Under the pieces are notes generated by a model that searched no databases, was not told the DNA's origin, and saw only the letters and a list, made by a program, of their open reading frames with translations. The position numbers and the translations under genes were made by a program. Below are positions 27,539 to 36,400 of a DNA stretch of 64,000 nt, piece by piece. How positions within the stretch are numbered: position 1 is the stretch's first letter; each line of letters begins with the position of its first letter. Source of the DNA: Myxococcales bacterium (GTDB lineage: Bacteria; Myxococcota_C; UBA6777); contig JACKEL010000005.1 in the NCBI GenBank assembly GCA_020632975.1, positions 186,001 through 250,000 on the forward strand, in the 5' to 3' direction.

Positions 27539-27565
27539 ATGCGTAAGTACTCCTTCTGTACGCAT
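27539..27565 (+). other. Intercistronic hairpin between dnaG and rpoD
   Basis: A perfect 7-bp stem ATGCGTA / TACGCAT (27539-27545 with 27559-27565) with a 13-base loop and no T tract. In E. coli the same junction carries an RNA processing site that uncouples the two messages. A similar role here is inference. Confidence 0.4.
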
Positions 27566-27628
27566 TGATCAGCAAGACAACCTCCGCGTGCCACCTCGGT
27601 ACGCTGCAATCCTCCATGAGGAGATGCC

Positions 27629-29392
27629 ATGTCCAAAAACAACGAGCGAAAAGAAGTCAAACGACTCCTCGAGCTTGGCAAAGAACGAGGATACCTCACC
27701 TATGATGAGGTAAACGACTTCTTGCCGCCTGACATCCTGTCCTCCCAAGAGATCGATGAAGTATTCCAGATGTTTAGCGAATACGACATCGAGATCGTCG
27801 ATGACCCCTCCAAGGCGAAAGCCAATCAAGATGAGGAAGACAGCGAAGAGAATCCCGAAGGGACGGAAGAGGAAACCCTCGCGGGTAAATCGACCGATCC
27901 CGTTCGCATGTATCTGCGAAAAATGGGTTCGGTATCGCTGTTGACTCGCGAAGGTGAAGTGGAGATCGCGCGTCGCATTGAAGAAGGAGAAAGACAAGTC
28001 CTCGAAGTCGTGATCCGCTCGAATATCGGGATTCAAGAGATCATCAACTTGGGCGAGCGCCTTCGTAAAGGCAAAGTTCGTCTCAAAGATGTGATCCGCG
28101 ACCTCGATGATTATCCCGAAGAACTCGATGAAACAGAGTGCGCAGAAAAGCTGTTTAAGCTGATCGACAAGATCAAGCGCATTGATCGGGAAAATCGCAA
28201 ACTCAGCGAACAAAATACCGCCGCCCAAGGGACCCCTCCCACCGCGGATCAGATCAAGAAAAACAACGATAAGATCGAGAAAAACCAGCAAAAGATGGCT
28301 GATCTGATCCGAGAGATCCGCCTCAGCAAAAAGCAACTCGACGAGATTATCGCTACGCTCAAAGGCTTGATCGAGCGCGTCCAACAAGCGGAAGATGAGA
28401 TCTACCGCTGTGAAGAGCGCCTTGGGGTCAACATGAAGGACTTCCGCAAGCTGATGAAAGAGCTTCGCGGAACACAGTCCAAAAAAGACGAACGTCGCTT
28501 GCTCAAGCAGTTCAGTAGCAACCTTCGCAAAGAGCAAATCTTTGAGATCGAACGTGTGATTAAGGGAGCCCAACAAAAGGTCCGTCGCGTCGAGGTCGAA
28601 GCGAGCCAAAAAGTCGAAGATCTGAAGAAGACCTACCGCGAGATCCAAGAGGGCGAATATCGCGCAGAAGCCGCAAAGAGCGAACTGATCGAGGCAAACC
28701 TTCGCCTTGTGGTGTCGATCGCCAAGAAATACACCAACCGCGGTTTGCAATTCCTCGACTTGATCCAAGAAGGCAACATCGGCTTGATGAAAGCGGTGGA
28801 CAAGTTCGAATACCGCCGTGGTTACAAGTTTTCGACGTATGCAACGTGGTGGATTCGTCAAGCGATCACGCGTGCGATTGCAGATCAAGCGCGGACCATT
28901 CGTATCCCCGTTCACATGATCGAGACCATCAACAAGTTGATCCGCACCAGTCGTTATCTTGTCCAAGAGATCGGACGCGAGCCTACGCCCGAAGAGATCG
29001 CGGAAAAGATGGACATCCCATTGGAGAAGGTGCGCAAGGTTCTCAAGATCGCCAAAGAACCTATCTCGCTGGAAACACCGATCGGTGAAGAAGAAGACTC
29101 GCATTTGGGCGACTTCATCGAAGACAAAAGTGTTGTTTCGCCTTTGGATGCTGTGATCAATAGCAACCTCTCCGAACAGACCCGCAAAGTTCTTGCTACC
29201 CTGACCCCCCGCGAAGAAAAAGTCTTGCGGATGCGTTTTGGGATCGGCGAAAAGTCCGATCACACGTTGGAAGAAGTAGGCCAAGACTTCGAAGTCACAC
29301 GTGAACGTATCCGTCAGATCGAAGCCAAAGCTCTCCGAAAACTCCGTCACCCCTCGCGTGCCAAAAAGTTGAAGCCCTTTGTGGAAAACTGA
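27629..29392 (+). CDS. rpoD: RNA polymerase primary sigma factor RpoD (sigma-70)
   Basis: A 587-residue group 1 sigma factor. The ATG at 27629 has AGGAG eight bases upstream. Region 1.1 is at about 1-60 (KRLLELGKERGYLTYDEVND) and the acidic linker at 65-85. Region 1.2 has DPVRMYLRKMGSVSLLTREG. A long non-conserved helical region follows at about 130-340, rich in coiled coil. Region 2 has LRLVVSIAKKYTNRGLQFLD and the -10 reader YKFSTYATWWIRQAITRAI. Region 3 has IRIPVHMIETINK and region 4.2 has TLEEVGQDFEVTRERIRQIE. The -10/-35 boxes called elsewhere in this window match what such a sigma factor reads. A tRNA promoter begins directly at its stop codon. Confidence 0.98.
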   Translation: MSKNNERKEVKRLLELGKERGYLTYDEVNDFLPPDILSSQEIDEVFQMFSEYDIEIVDDPSKAKANQDEEDSEENPEGTEEETLAGKSTDPVRMYLRKMGSVSLLTREGEVEIARRIEEGERQVLEVVIRSNIGIQEIINLGERLRKGKVRLKDVIRDLDDYPEELDETECAEKLFKLIDKIKRIDRENRKLSEQNTAAQGTPPTADQIKKNNDKIEKNQQKMADLIREIRLSKKQLDEIIATLKGLIERVQQAEDEIYRCEERLGVNMKDFRKLMKELRGTQSKKDERRLLKQFSSNLRKEQIFEIERVIKGAQQKVRRVEVEASQKVEDLKKTYREIQEGEYRAEAAKSELIEANLRLVVSIAKKYTNRGLQFLDLIQEGNIGLMKAVDKFEYRRGYKFSTYATWWIRQAITRAIADQARTIRIPVHMIETINKLIRTSRYLVQEIGREPTPEEIAEKMDIPLEKVRKVLKIAKEPISLETPIGEEEDSHLGDFIEDKSVVSPLDAVINSNLSEQTRKVLATLTPREEKVLRMRFGIGEKSDHTLEEVGQDFEVTRERIRQIEAKALRKLRHPSRAKKLKPFVEN

Positions 29393-29421
29393 TTGACATC
29401 GCCGATGGTCCTGCGTATCCT
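29393..29421 (+). promoter_or_regulatory. tRNA promoter overlapping the end of rpoD
   Basis: TTGACA at 29393-29398, starting the base after the rpoD stop codon, a 17-bp spacer and TATCCT at 29416-29421. The mature tRNA begins 31 bases after the -10 box. Confidence 0.65.
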
Positions 29422-29452
29422 ATGCCGACACAGCGCCACCCCGGCGCCATTG

Positions 29453-29526
29453 GGGCCTATAGCTCAGTTGGTTAGAGCGTCCGGCTCATAACCGGATGGT
29501 CCTTGGTTCAAGTCCAAGTGGGCCCA
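29453..29526 (+). tRNA. tRNA with CAU anticodon, probably tRNA-Ile2 (lysidine)
   Basis: A full 74-base cloverleaf: acceptor GGGCCTA / TGGGCCC, D arm GCTC...GAGC, anticodon stem TCCGG / CCGGA with loop CTCATAA (anticodon CAU) and T arm CTTGG / CCAAG. CCA is not encoded. The GGCTCATAACC anticodon arm and GG-start acceptor resemble tRNA-Ile2, whose C34 becomes lysidine, rather than elongator Met. Initiator Met is excluded because the acceptor 1-72 pair is G-C. The identity is inference. Confidence 0.93.
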
Positions 29527-29726
29527 TCCAATCGCAGGTATTTCATTCGATAGACTCGCCCTGTGGGCCTTTTCAAAACTACGAGATCAGTGAAACACTA
29601 TCCTTTCTTTCTCTTCTTTCCCATCATCCCGTCGGTTCGAGTATCGAACCCTATCCCCCCACTCTATCCCTCCTTGCCCTCGATCTCTATGGCCCTCTCA
29701 CGTCCCGTCGAAAAAGGAGGAGACTC

Positions 29727-30452
29727 TTGCAAGAGACCTTGTCTTGTCTGATTCAGCTACAAAAGGTCGATTCCGCGATCTTTGAGCTGGTAAAGGTCCG
29801 CGACCAATATCCCGCGCGGGTAAAACAAATCCAAGCCAAAGTCGAAGAGCACTCCGCTGTTCTTGAGAGCCTCTCTTCTAAACTTGGCGTTCTGCGTGAA
29901 GAGCGCCAAACCAAAGAGCAGCATCTCAAAAGCGAAGAAGAAAAGCTCCGCAAATGGGAAAAGCGTCTCATGGAGTCGAAAAAACACCATGAAGCTAGCA
30001 CGCTTGCCCGCGAAATCGACGCTCAAAAACGGCTTAACCAAGAAGTCCAAGAAGAAGCCTTGCGACTTCTTGAACAAGAAGAAGTCCTCAACAAAAAAGT
30101 TGATGAGATCTCAGCCGAACTCGATGGCTTTCGCAAAGAGTACGACAAAGAGAAGGCGATCAGCGATGCAAAGATCGCTGAGTTTGCTTCTCAAATCCAA
30201 GTACTTGAAGCCGATCGAGGTCAATTTACCAAGCACCTCAAACCCAATCTCCTCCGAAAATACGAAGGAATCCGTGATCGGCGCAATGGATTGGCTGTGG
30301 TCCCTGTCCAAGACGGATGTTGCAAGGGTTGTAGCATGAGCCTACCCCCACAGCTCTACAACATTGTGCTCCAAGCCAACACCATGGAAACCTGTCCAAG
30401 CTGTAAACGCATCCTCTACTGGGAAGAAGGTCTGGAGCATGTCATCTCCTAA
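29727..30452 (+). CDS. Coiled-coil protein with C-terminal C4 zinc ribbon (CdsZ/DUF164 type)
   Basis: A 241-residue protein. The start is TTG at 29727, because AAAGGAGG lies six bases before it and the upstream frame (from 29496) overlaps the tRNA and is low-complexity. Residues about 5-185 form a long antiparallel coiled coil (LIQLQKVDSAIFELVKVRDQ onward). The C-terminus has two cysteine pairs, CKGCSMSL and CPSCKRILYW, making a zinc ribbon. This architecture is widespread (once called DUF164). Chlamydial relatives bind components of secretion and flagellar systems, but no function is certain. It overlaps the RNase HI gene by 14 bases, a combination I know from other deltaproteobacteria. Confidence 0.8.
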   Translation: MQETLSCLIQLQKVDSAIFELVKVRDQYPARVKQIQAKVEEHSAVLESLSSKLGVLREERQTKEQHLKSEEEKLRKWEKRLMESKKHHEASTLAREIDAQKRLNQEVQEEALRLLEQEEVLNKKVDEISAELDGFRKEYDKEKAISDAKIAEFASQIQVLEADRGQFTKHLKPNLLRKYEGIRDRRNGLAVVPVQDGCCKGCSMSLPPQLYNIVLQANTMETCPSCKRILYWEEGLEHVIS

Positions 30453-31800
30453 GGACCCCAAGGGTAAGACACCCACACAAGACGAAGTCTTGAGCTTTTT
30501 GCTTGAGCACGAACGGCTGACAAAGACGCTGAAACACTTTGGTTTCTCCAAAGAACAACTCACAGCGTTGTTGATCCCAGCGTCTGCCCCTTCGATCGTC
30601 GAAGAGGCCGCAGCCCCAGTGCAAGAAGAAGCGAAGGCCGCCACCACAACCAAGGCCAGCCATTCTCGCAAGACCACCACCAAAGCCAACGGCGTCGCCT
30701 CCAAAGCAAAGCCCAAACCTGCGGAGTTGGTGGTCGAATCCCTCGAAGAACACGCTGCCTCAACAACCCCCTCCGCGAGCAGCAAAAGCACCGCAGCTCC
30801 CGCAGAGGCCGGCAACGATAAGACGCCCATGAAAAAATCTGGGAAAACGAGCGCAACTCGATCCGCAAAAGCAGTCGCCACAGAACCTCCTCCCAGCCCA
30901 GCGCCCGAGGCCGAAGAAGCAAGCGTAGAAGCGCCTGCTTCTGAAAAAGCGTCGACCAAGTCCAAAAAGACCTCGAAGTCCAAAAAGTCGGAAGCTTCTG
31001 CTCCCAAAGAAGAAAAGGTCGAAAAAACGGAAAAGGCTGAGAAAGCCGAAAAAACGAAAAAGACCGCTGAAGCTGCCGAAAAAGCCCCAGCAGCGAAGAA
31101 ATCGAAAAAGTCTTCTTCCAAAAAAGAAGAAAGCAGCGAAGACGAACCCGAAGCCAAGAACAGCAAAAAGAAAAGCAACGGCCGTTCTTTGCAAGCTTCG
31201 CTTCCTTTTGAAGATGAAGACGAAGAACTCGAAGACGATTACTTCGATGAAGAGGACGAAGACGAGGAAGACTACGAAGAAGAAAGCTCGCGCAAGAAAA
31301 AGTCGAGCAAAGAAAGCGAAGGACGCGGTAAAAATCGCCGTCAATCCTCGCCTCGTGGTCGCCGTGCTACCATCCTTGAGCCTGAACACTACACCTATCA
31401 ACGCTTGCTGATCTACACAGATGGCGCAGCACGCGGAAACCCCGGTGAATCGGGCGCGGGTGTCGTCCTCAAAACGCCTGAAGGCGAAGAAGTCGGACGT
31501 TTTGGGCGTTATCTTGGCAAGAAGACCAACAACCACGCTGAATATGAAGCCGTGTTGTTGGGCCTACGCCAAGCTCGCGAGTTTGGCGCAAGCGAAGTCA
31601 CCATCCTCTCGGACTCGGATCTGCTTGTCCGACAATTGCTCAAAGAATATCGCGTGCGTGCACAACACCTTCGTGAACTCTTTGATCAAGTCCAAGACAT
31701 GTTGACGCTTTTTGAAAAGCACCAAGTCAAACGTATCGGGCGCGAAAAGAACTCAGACGCAGACTTGATGGCCAATCGCGCCATCGACGAACGACTCTAA
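30439..31800 (+). CDS. Ribonuclease HI with long disordered N-terminal region
   Basis: A 453-residue protein whose last 140 residues are an RNase H domain that cleaves RNA in RNA-DNA hybrids. The catalytic acids are Asp328 (YTDGAARGN), Glu368 (NNHAEYEA), Asp392 (LSDSDLL) and the final Asp in NSDADLMAN. It is of the RVT_3/RnhA-archaeal style. The ATG at 30439, inside the end of the zinc-ribbon gene, is chosen with GGAGC upstream. Residues 1-45 hold a short helical region (EVLSFLLEHERLTKTLKHFG). Residues about 50-310 are low-complexity: first Ala/Thr/Lys-rich, then Lys/Ser/Glu (KTEKAEKAEKTKKTAEAA), then strongly acidic (DEEDEDEEDYEEE). Such tails may bring nucleic acid binding or phase behaviour. 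An intrinsic terminator follows. Confidence 0.9.
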   Translation: MSSPKDPKGKTPTQDEVLSFLLEHERLTKTLKHFGFSKEQLTALLIPASAPSIVEEAAAPVQEEAKAATTTKASHSRKTTTKANGVASKAKPKPAELVVESLEEHAASTTPSASSKSTAAPAEAGNDKTPMKKSGKTSATRSAKAVATEPPPSPAPEAEEASVEAPASEKASTKSKKTSKSKKSEASAPKEEKVEKTEKAEKAEKTKKTAEAAEKAPAAKKSKKSSSKKEESSEDEPEAKNSKKKSNGRSLQASLPFEDEDEELEDDYFDEEDEDEEDYEEESSRKKKSSKESEGRGKNRRQSSPRGRRATILEPEHYTYQRLLIYTDGAARGNPGESGAGVVLKTPEGEEVGRFGRYLGKKTNNHAEYEAVLLGLRQAREFGASEVTILSDSDLLVRQLLKEYRVRAQHLRELFDQVQDMLTLFEKHQVKRIGREKNSDADLMANRAIDERL

Positions 31801-31850
31801 GTTCTAGGGCAAGAGCGAACCGTTCCTTGCACGCCCCGTAAGAACGATGC

Positions 31851-31883
31851 ACCCCGCGCTGTCTCAGTTGCGGGGTCTTTTTT
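31851..31883 (+). terminator. Intrinsic terminator after the RNase HI gene
   Basis: Stem ACCCCGC / GCGGGGT (31851-31857 with 31870-31876), a 12-base loop, then C and six T. It ends the transcript just before rnpB. Confidence 0.85.
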
Positions 31884-31906
31884 GTCCTATCCACTTCGCG
31901 ATTTGG

Positions 31907-32342
31907 GGAAGTAGATAAGGTGATCGCTGGCAGGTTCCCCTCCCTAGGGAGGATATCTGCGAGAGGAAAGTCCGAACTCCACAGGGCAAGGGTGCTGGTT
32001 AACGGCCAGTGAGGGTGACCTTAAGGAAAGTGCCACAGAAAACAAACCGCCAAGCTCGTCGTCTTTGGCTTTGCCCCAACCTCCCAAGGAGGAAGGAGAC
32101 GACCAGCCGGTAAGGTCGAAACGGTGGGGTAAGAGCCCACCGGGTCCTTGGTGACAGGGATCGCATGGTAAACCCCACCTGGAGCAAAACCAAGTAGGAG
32201 GTGAGCTGCCCGCTCAAGACCCTCCGGGTTGGTTGCATGAGGCCTTTGGTAACAGGGCCCGGAACACGTCAGCAATGGCGCGTCTAGATGAATGATCACC
32301 GCCCTTCGGGGAACAGAATTCGGCTTATCAATCTACTTTTCC
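31907..32342 (+). ncRNA. rnpB: RNase P RNA (bacterial type A)
   Basis: The catalytic RNA of RNase P, which trims the 5' ends of tRNA precursors. Conserved signatures are visible: GAGGAAAGTCCGAACTCC and CACAGGGCAA near the 5' end, ACAGAAAACAAACCGCC, and the late CCCGGAACA segment. P1 is formed by GGAAGTAGAT at the 5' end and ATCTACTTTTCC at 32331-32342, which sets the limits to within a few bases. The length of about 436 bases is at the large end of type A. The frames that cross it are not genes. Confidence 0.93.
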
Positions 32343-32346
32343 AAAC

Positions 32347-32382
32347 CCAAAGGGGCTTTTTCTCACGAAGGAGCCCCTTTGG
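32347..32382 (+). terminator. Likely terminator of rnpB
   Basis: A perfect 11-bp stem CCAAAGGGGCT / AGCCCCTTTGG (32347-32357 with 32372-32382). There is only a short T-poor tail (TGTAT), so termination strength is uncertain, but its position directly after P1 fits. Confidence 0.6.
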
Positions 32383-32549
32383 TGTATCTGGCTCACCGCA
32401 TGATACATCCAACATAACCAAACAATACCCTTGCAAGCCCAACGTCCTTTGCATACAAAGAGGCCACGCAAGAGGATGCTAACACTTTCTCCACAAGATA
32501 CATGATTGGGTCTGCGCGGAGAAACAACGACATATAGGGAAAGATCGAC

Positions 32550-33431
32550 ATGGAAGGACAATGGTGGCAGTGGACTTGTGTGTGCCAACCCGAACAAGCC
32601 GAAGCCTTTGGTGGGGTTTTGATGGAGATGGGTGCACTTGGTGTTGAAGAACGAGCCATCGACGAGCGGCTTATCCTTCAACAATATCAAGGTGATATGA
32701 AACTCATCGCTTACTTTGGCGAAGAGCCCGACGCAACCATGCTCGAAAGCGTCGGAGAATGGGCTGTGCAGTTTGGCGTCGATCTCGAAACCGCCGCTTG
32801 GTCCGTACACCGCGATGATGGTTGGTCCACCAACTGGCGACGCTTTTTTCATCCCTTGGAGATCAGCGAACGCCTCGTCATTCGGCCAAGTTGGGAACCT
32901 TACGATGCCAAACCCAATCAAGTCGTCTTGGAACTTGATCCAGGGATGGCCTTTGGGACAGGTCACCACGAAACCACAAGCCAGTGTCTTCGCTTGTTGG
33001 AACAACACGTCAAGCCCGGTCAGTCCGTCCTTGACGTCGGTTGCGGCTCGGGTATCCTTTCGATTGCAGCGATCCTTCTAGGTGCTCAACACGCGACAGG
33101 TGTAGATATCGATCCTGACGCCATCATGGTGGCCAAAGAAAATGCCGAGCTGAATGGGACCTTGGAAGCTTGCACTTTTTCAACGACCATGATCGAAGAT
33201 GTCGAAGAGACGGCCCCGATCGTCCTTGCGAATATCCAAGCGCATATCCTTTTGCCCATGCAAGAAGCCTTGTGGGCCCACACTGAAGCAGGTGGCGTGC
33301 TGATCCTTTCAGGCTTGCTCAATGAACAAGCTGAAGACGTCAAGACGTCGTTCCTTCAAGGCGGACACACCTTCCTTGGGCAGATTCAAGAAGAGACGTG
33401 GTCATCCCTCGCCTTGCAAAAATCCGCATAG
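32550..33431 (+). CDS. prmA: Ribosomal protein L11 methyltransferase
   Basis: A 293-residue SAM-dependent methyltransferase that trimethylates ribosomal protein L11. The N-terminal substrate-binding domain (about 1-95) is followed by a linker with WSTNWRRFFHPLEISERLVI and the signature LDPGMAFGTGHHETTSQCL. The SAM motif is VLDVGCGSGILSIAA (about 159-173), with the acidic GVDIDPDA after it. The catalytic loop reads IVLANIQAHIL, where Asn-Ile replaces the usual Asn-Ile/Leu pattern with little change. The length is normal. The start ATG at 32550 follows AAAGATCGAC, a weak site. icmF begins 51 bases after it. Confidence 0.9.
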   Translation: MEGQWWQWTCVCQPEQAEAFGGVLMEMGALGVEERAIDERLILQQYQGDMKLIAYFGEEPDATMLESVGEWAVQFGVDLETAAWSVHRDDGWSTNWRRFFHPLEISERLVIRPSWEPYDAKPNQVVLELDPGMAFGTGHHETTSQCLRLLEQHVKPGQSVLDVGCGSGILSIAAILLGAQHATGVDIDPDAIMVAKENAELNGTLEACTFSTTMIEDVEETAPIVLANIQAHILLPMQEALWAHTEAGGVLILSGLLNEQAEDVKTSFLQGGHTFLGQIQEETWSSLALQKSA

Positions 33432-33481
33432 GAAGCGATAAAAGGACCGAAACCGACCATTCGAACCAAGGAGGGAGTTCC

Positions 33482-36400
33482 ATGAAACATACAAGCCACC
33501 CTGAGGCCAACCCCCAGTGGCCCCCGCAACACCGCCTGCGCTTTGTCACGGCTGCAAGCCTTTTTGATGGACATGACGCGGCGATCAATATTATGCGACG
33601 CATCCTTCAAGCCGAAGGTGCCGAGGTGATCCACTTGGGTCACGATCGTTCTGTCGCAGAGATCGTCGATGCAGCCGTAGAAGAAGACGCACATGGTATC
33701 GCGATCTCTTCTTATCAAGGCGGTCACATGGAGTACTTCACTTATATGGTGGAGCTGCTTGCAGAACGTGGACGTCCAGATATCCCCGTGTTTGGGGGCG
33801 GTGGTGGTACCATCACAGACAAAGAGATCGCTACATTGCACAGCCGCGGTGTCGCCAAGATCTACTCTGTCGAAGATGGCCGTCGCTTGGGCCTCATCGG
33901 GATGATCCGTGACATGATGATCCGCGCAGATCGCGATCTGCTCGCCAAACAAGAAGCCCTTCCCTCCGGGCTTTTTGATCGTGTGGCCCCCGACGTCGCT
34001 CGCACGCTGACTTGGATCGAAGGACTCCACATCCAAGCCAGCGAAGGCAACCAAGCCTCTGTCACGCACTTGCAACAGATCCGCGAACAGTGCAAAAGCG
34101 ACAAACTCCCTCCCGTCCTCGGGATCACAGGGACAGGCGGCGCAGGTAAGTCCTCCCTCACAGATGAACTCTTGCGACGTATCATCGAAACCTACCCTGA
34201 TCGCACAGTGGCCGTCCTTTCGGTCGATCCAACGCGTCGTCGTACAGGTGGCGCGCTGTTGGGCGATCGTATCCGCATGAACTCTGTGTCCTCCCCGCGC
34301 ATCTTTATGCGCTCCATGGCCACCCGACAAGCCCATGCTGCCGTGTCTTCGTCTGTTCAAGATGCGCTGTTGGCTCTCCAAGCCGCTGGATACGATCTCG
34401 TGATCTTGGAAACCGCAGGCATCGGACAAAGCGACAGTGCCGTCGTCGATCTCTGCGACCTTTCGATGTATGTGATGACACCCGAGTTTGGTGCCCCTAC
34501 ACAGCTCGAAAAGATCGACATGCTCGACTTTGCGGACGTAATCGCCATCAACAAAGCCGACAAACGCGGCGCAGACGATGCCCAACGACACGTCTCCAAA
34601 CAAGTCCAACGCAACCGCAGCGCCTTCGACAAAAAGCCCGAAGAGATGCCCGTCTTCCCCTGTATCGCGAGCCACTTTGGTGATGCAGGCGTCGATAAGT
34701 TGTTCCTTCACCTGATGCACCGCCTCGACGAAAAACGCGGGAATTGGGACCCTGGCCAACCCCAGTGGCGCGCCCCCGAAACCCAAGTGGTTCTCCCACC
34801 CAAACGCGTCCGTTATCTCTCTGAGATCGCAGATAGCGTGCGTGGCTACAAAAAACGCGGCGCTGAAGAAGCAGAACGATTGCACCGCGCTGATGGGCTT
34901 TTCCGCGCCCTTCAAGAGTTGGGTGATACACCCCCCGAACTCGCGACCCCCTACCCCCAAGATGCACTCACGGACAAACAAGCCGATCCTTCGGTACTCT
35001 TGCTTCGTCAGCGCTACAATGCCCTACTTTCCGACATCTCCGCGGACGCGCTGAAACTTCTGCAAGAAACCCCCGCGCTCCAAAAGTCCTTTAGCGACGA
35101 AGAAAACGTCTACGTCGTTCGTGGCCGCGAGATCCGCGTCCAGAACTACACAGAGACCCTTTCTCACAACACCGTCCCCAAAGTCGCCCTCCCCCAAACA
35201 AACGACTGGGCCTCTCTCCTCAAATGGCGATGGCTTGAGAATGTCCCTGGCTCCTTCCCTTTTACTGCGGGCGTCTTTCCCTACAAGCGCACGGGTGAAG
35301 ATCCTGCACGGATGTTTGCAGGTGAAGGTGGTCCCGAACGTACCAACAAACGCTTCCACTACCTCTCCAAAGGACAGCCCGCAGCGCGGCTTTCGACAGC
35401 CTTTGACTCTGTGACACTTTATGGTCGTGACCCCGCTCCAAGACCCGACATCTACGGAAAGATCGGTAACTCTGGTGTGAGTGTGGCGACTTTGGATGAC
35501 GCAAAGCGCCTCTACTCGGGCTTTGATCTGTGTTCCCCCAAGACCAGCGTGTCGATGACCATCAATGGTCCTGCCCCCATCATCCTTGCGATGTTCCTCA
35601 ACACCGCGATCGATCAACAAGTCGAACAACGACTCAAAGAAACGGGACGGTGGGAAGAAGCACAACAAAAGATCGCCAAGCTCGCCGCTGACAAACCAAA
35701 CTACCGCGAAGCACAACTCCCCGAAGGACACAATGGCCAAGGGCTCGGTCTGTTGGGCGTTTCGGGAGACCAACTGGTTTCGGCAGAAGAGTACGCAGAG
35801 ATCCGTGAGAGCACCCTGCAACAAGTCCGTGGAACCGTCCAAGCGGATATCCTCAAAGAAGATCAAGCCCAAAATACCTGCATCTTCTCCACAGACTTTG
35901 CGCTCAAGATGATGGGCGATATCCAAGCCTACTTCATCGACCACAAGATCCAAAACTTCTACTCGGTCTCGATCTCGGGCTATCACATCGCTGAAGCGGG
36001 CGCGAACCCCATCTCACAACTCGCTTTTACACTCGCAAACGGTTTCACCTTTGCAGAGTACTATCGCGCCCGTGGGATGGACGTTAACGAGTTTGCACGT
36101 AACTTCTCGTTCTTCTTTAGCAACGGGATCGATCCTGAGTATTCCGTGATCGGACGCGTGGCACGTCGTATCTGGGCCGTCGCGATGCGCGATCTGTACG
36201 GCGCCAACGAGCGTGCACAACAACTCAAGTATCACATCCAAACCTCTGGACGTTCTCTTCACGCCCAAGAGATCGCCTTTAACGATATCCGCACCACCCT
36301 GCAAGCCCTTTACGCGATGGCTGATAACTGCAACTCGCTCCACACCAACGCTTACGACGAAGCCATCACCACACCAACGGAAGAGTCCGTCCGTCGGGCA

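Noticed and set aside
27569..29350. 593-residue open frame on the minus strand across rpoD
   Set aside because: It lies exactly antisense to the conserved rpoD gene; its Phe/Leu/Asp-rich composition is the mirror of Lys/Glu/Leu codons, and it has no ribosome site or family motif.
29496..29726. Upstream extension of the zinc-ribbon gene
   Set aside because: It would overlap the tRNA gene, while a TTG with AAAGGAGG at the right distance starts the conserved coiled coil.
31999..32299. Two minus-strand open frames over the RNase P RNA
   Set aside because: They are shadows of a conserved structured RNA and resemble no protein family.
33386..34981. 531-residue open frame on the minus strand inside icmF
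   Set aside because: It is antisense to the B12 and GTPase domains of icmF with no independent start signal.
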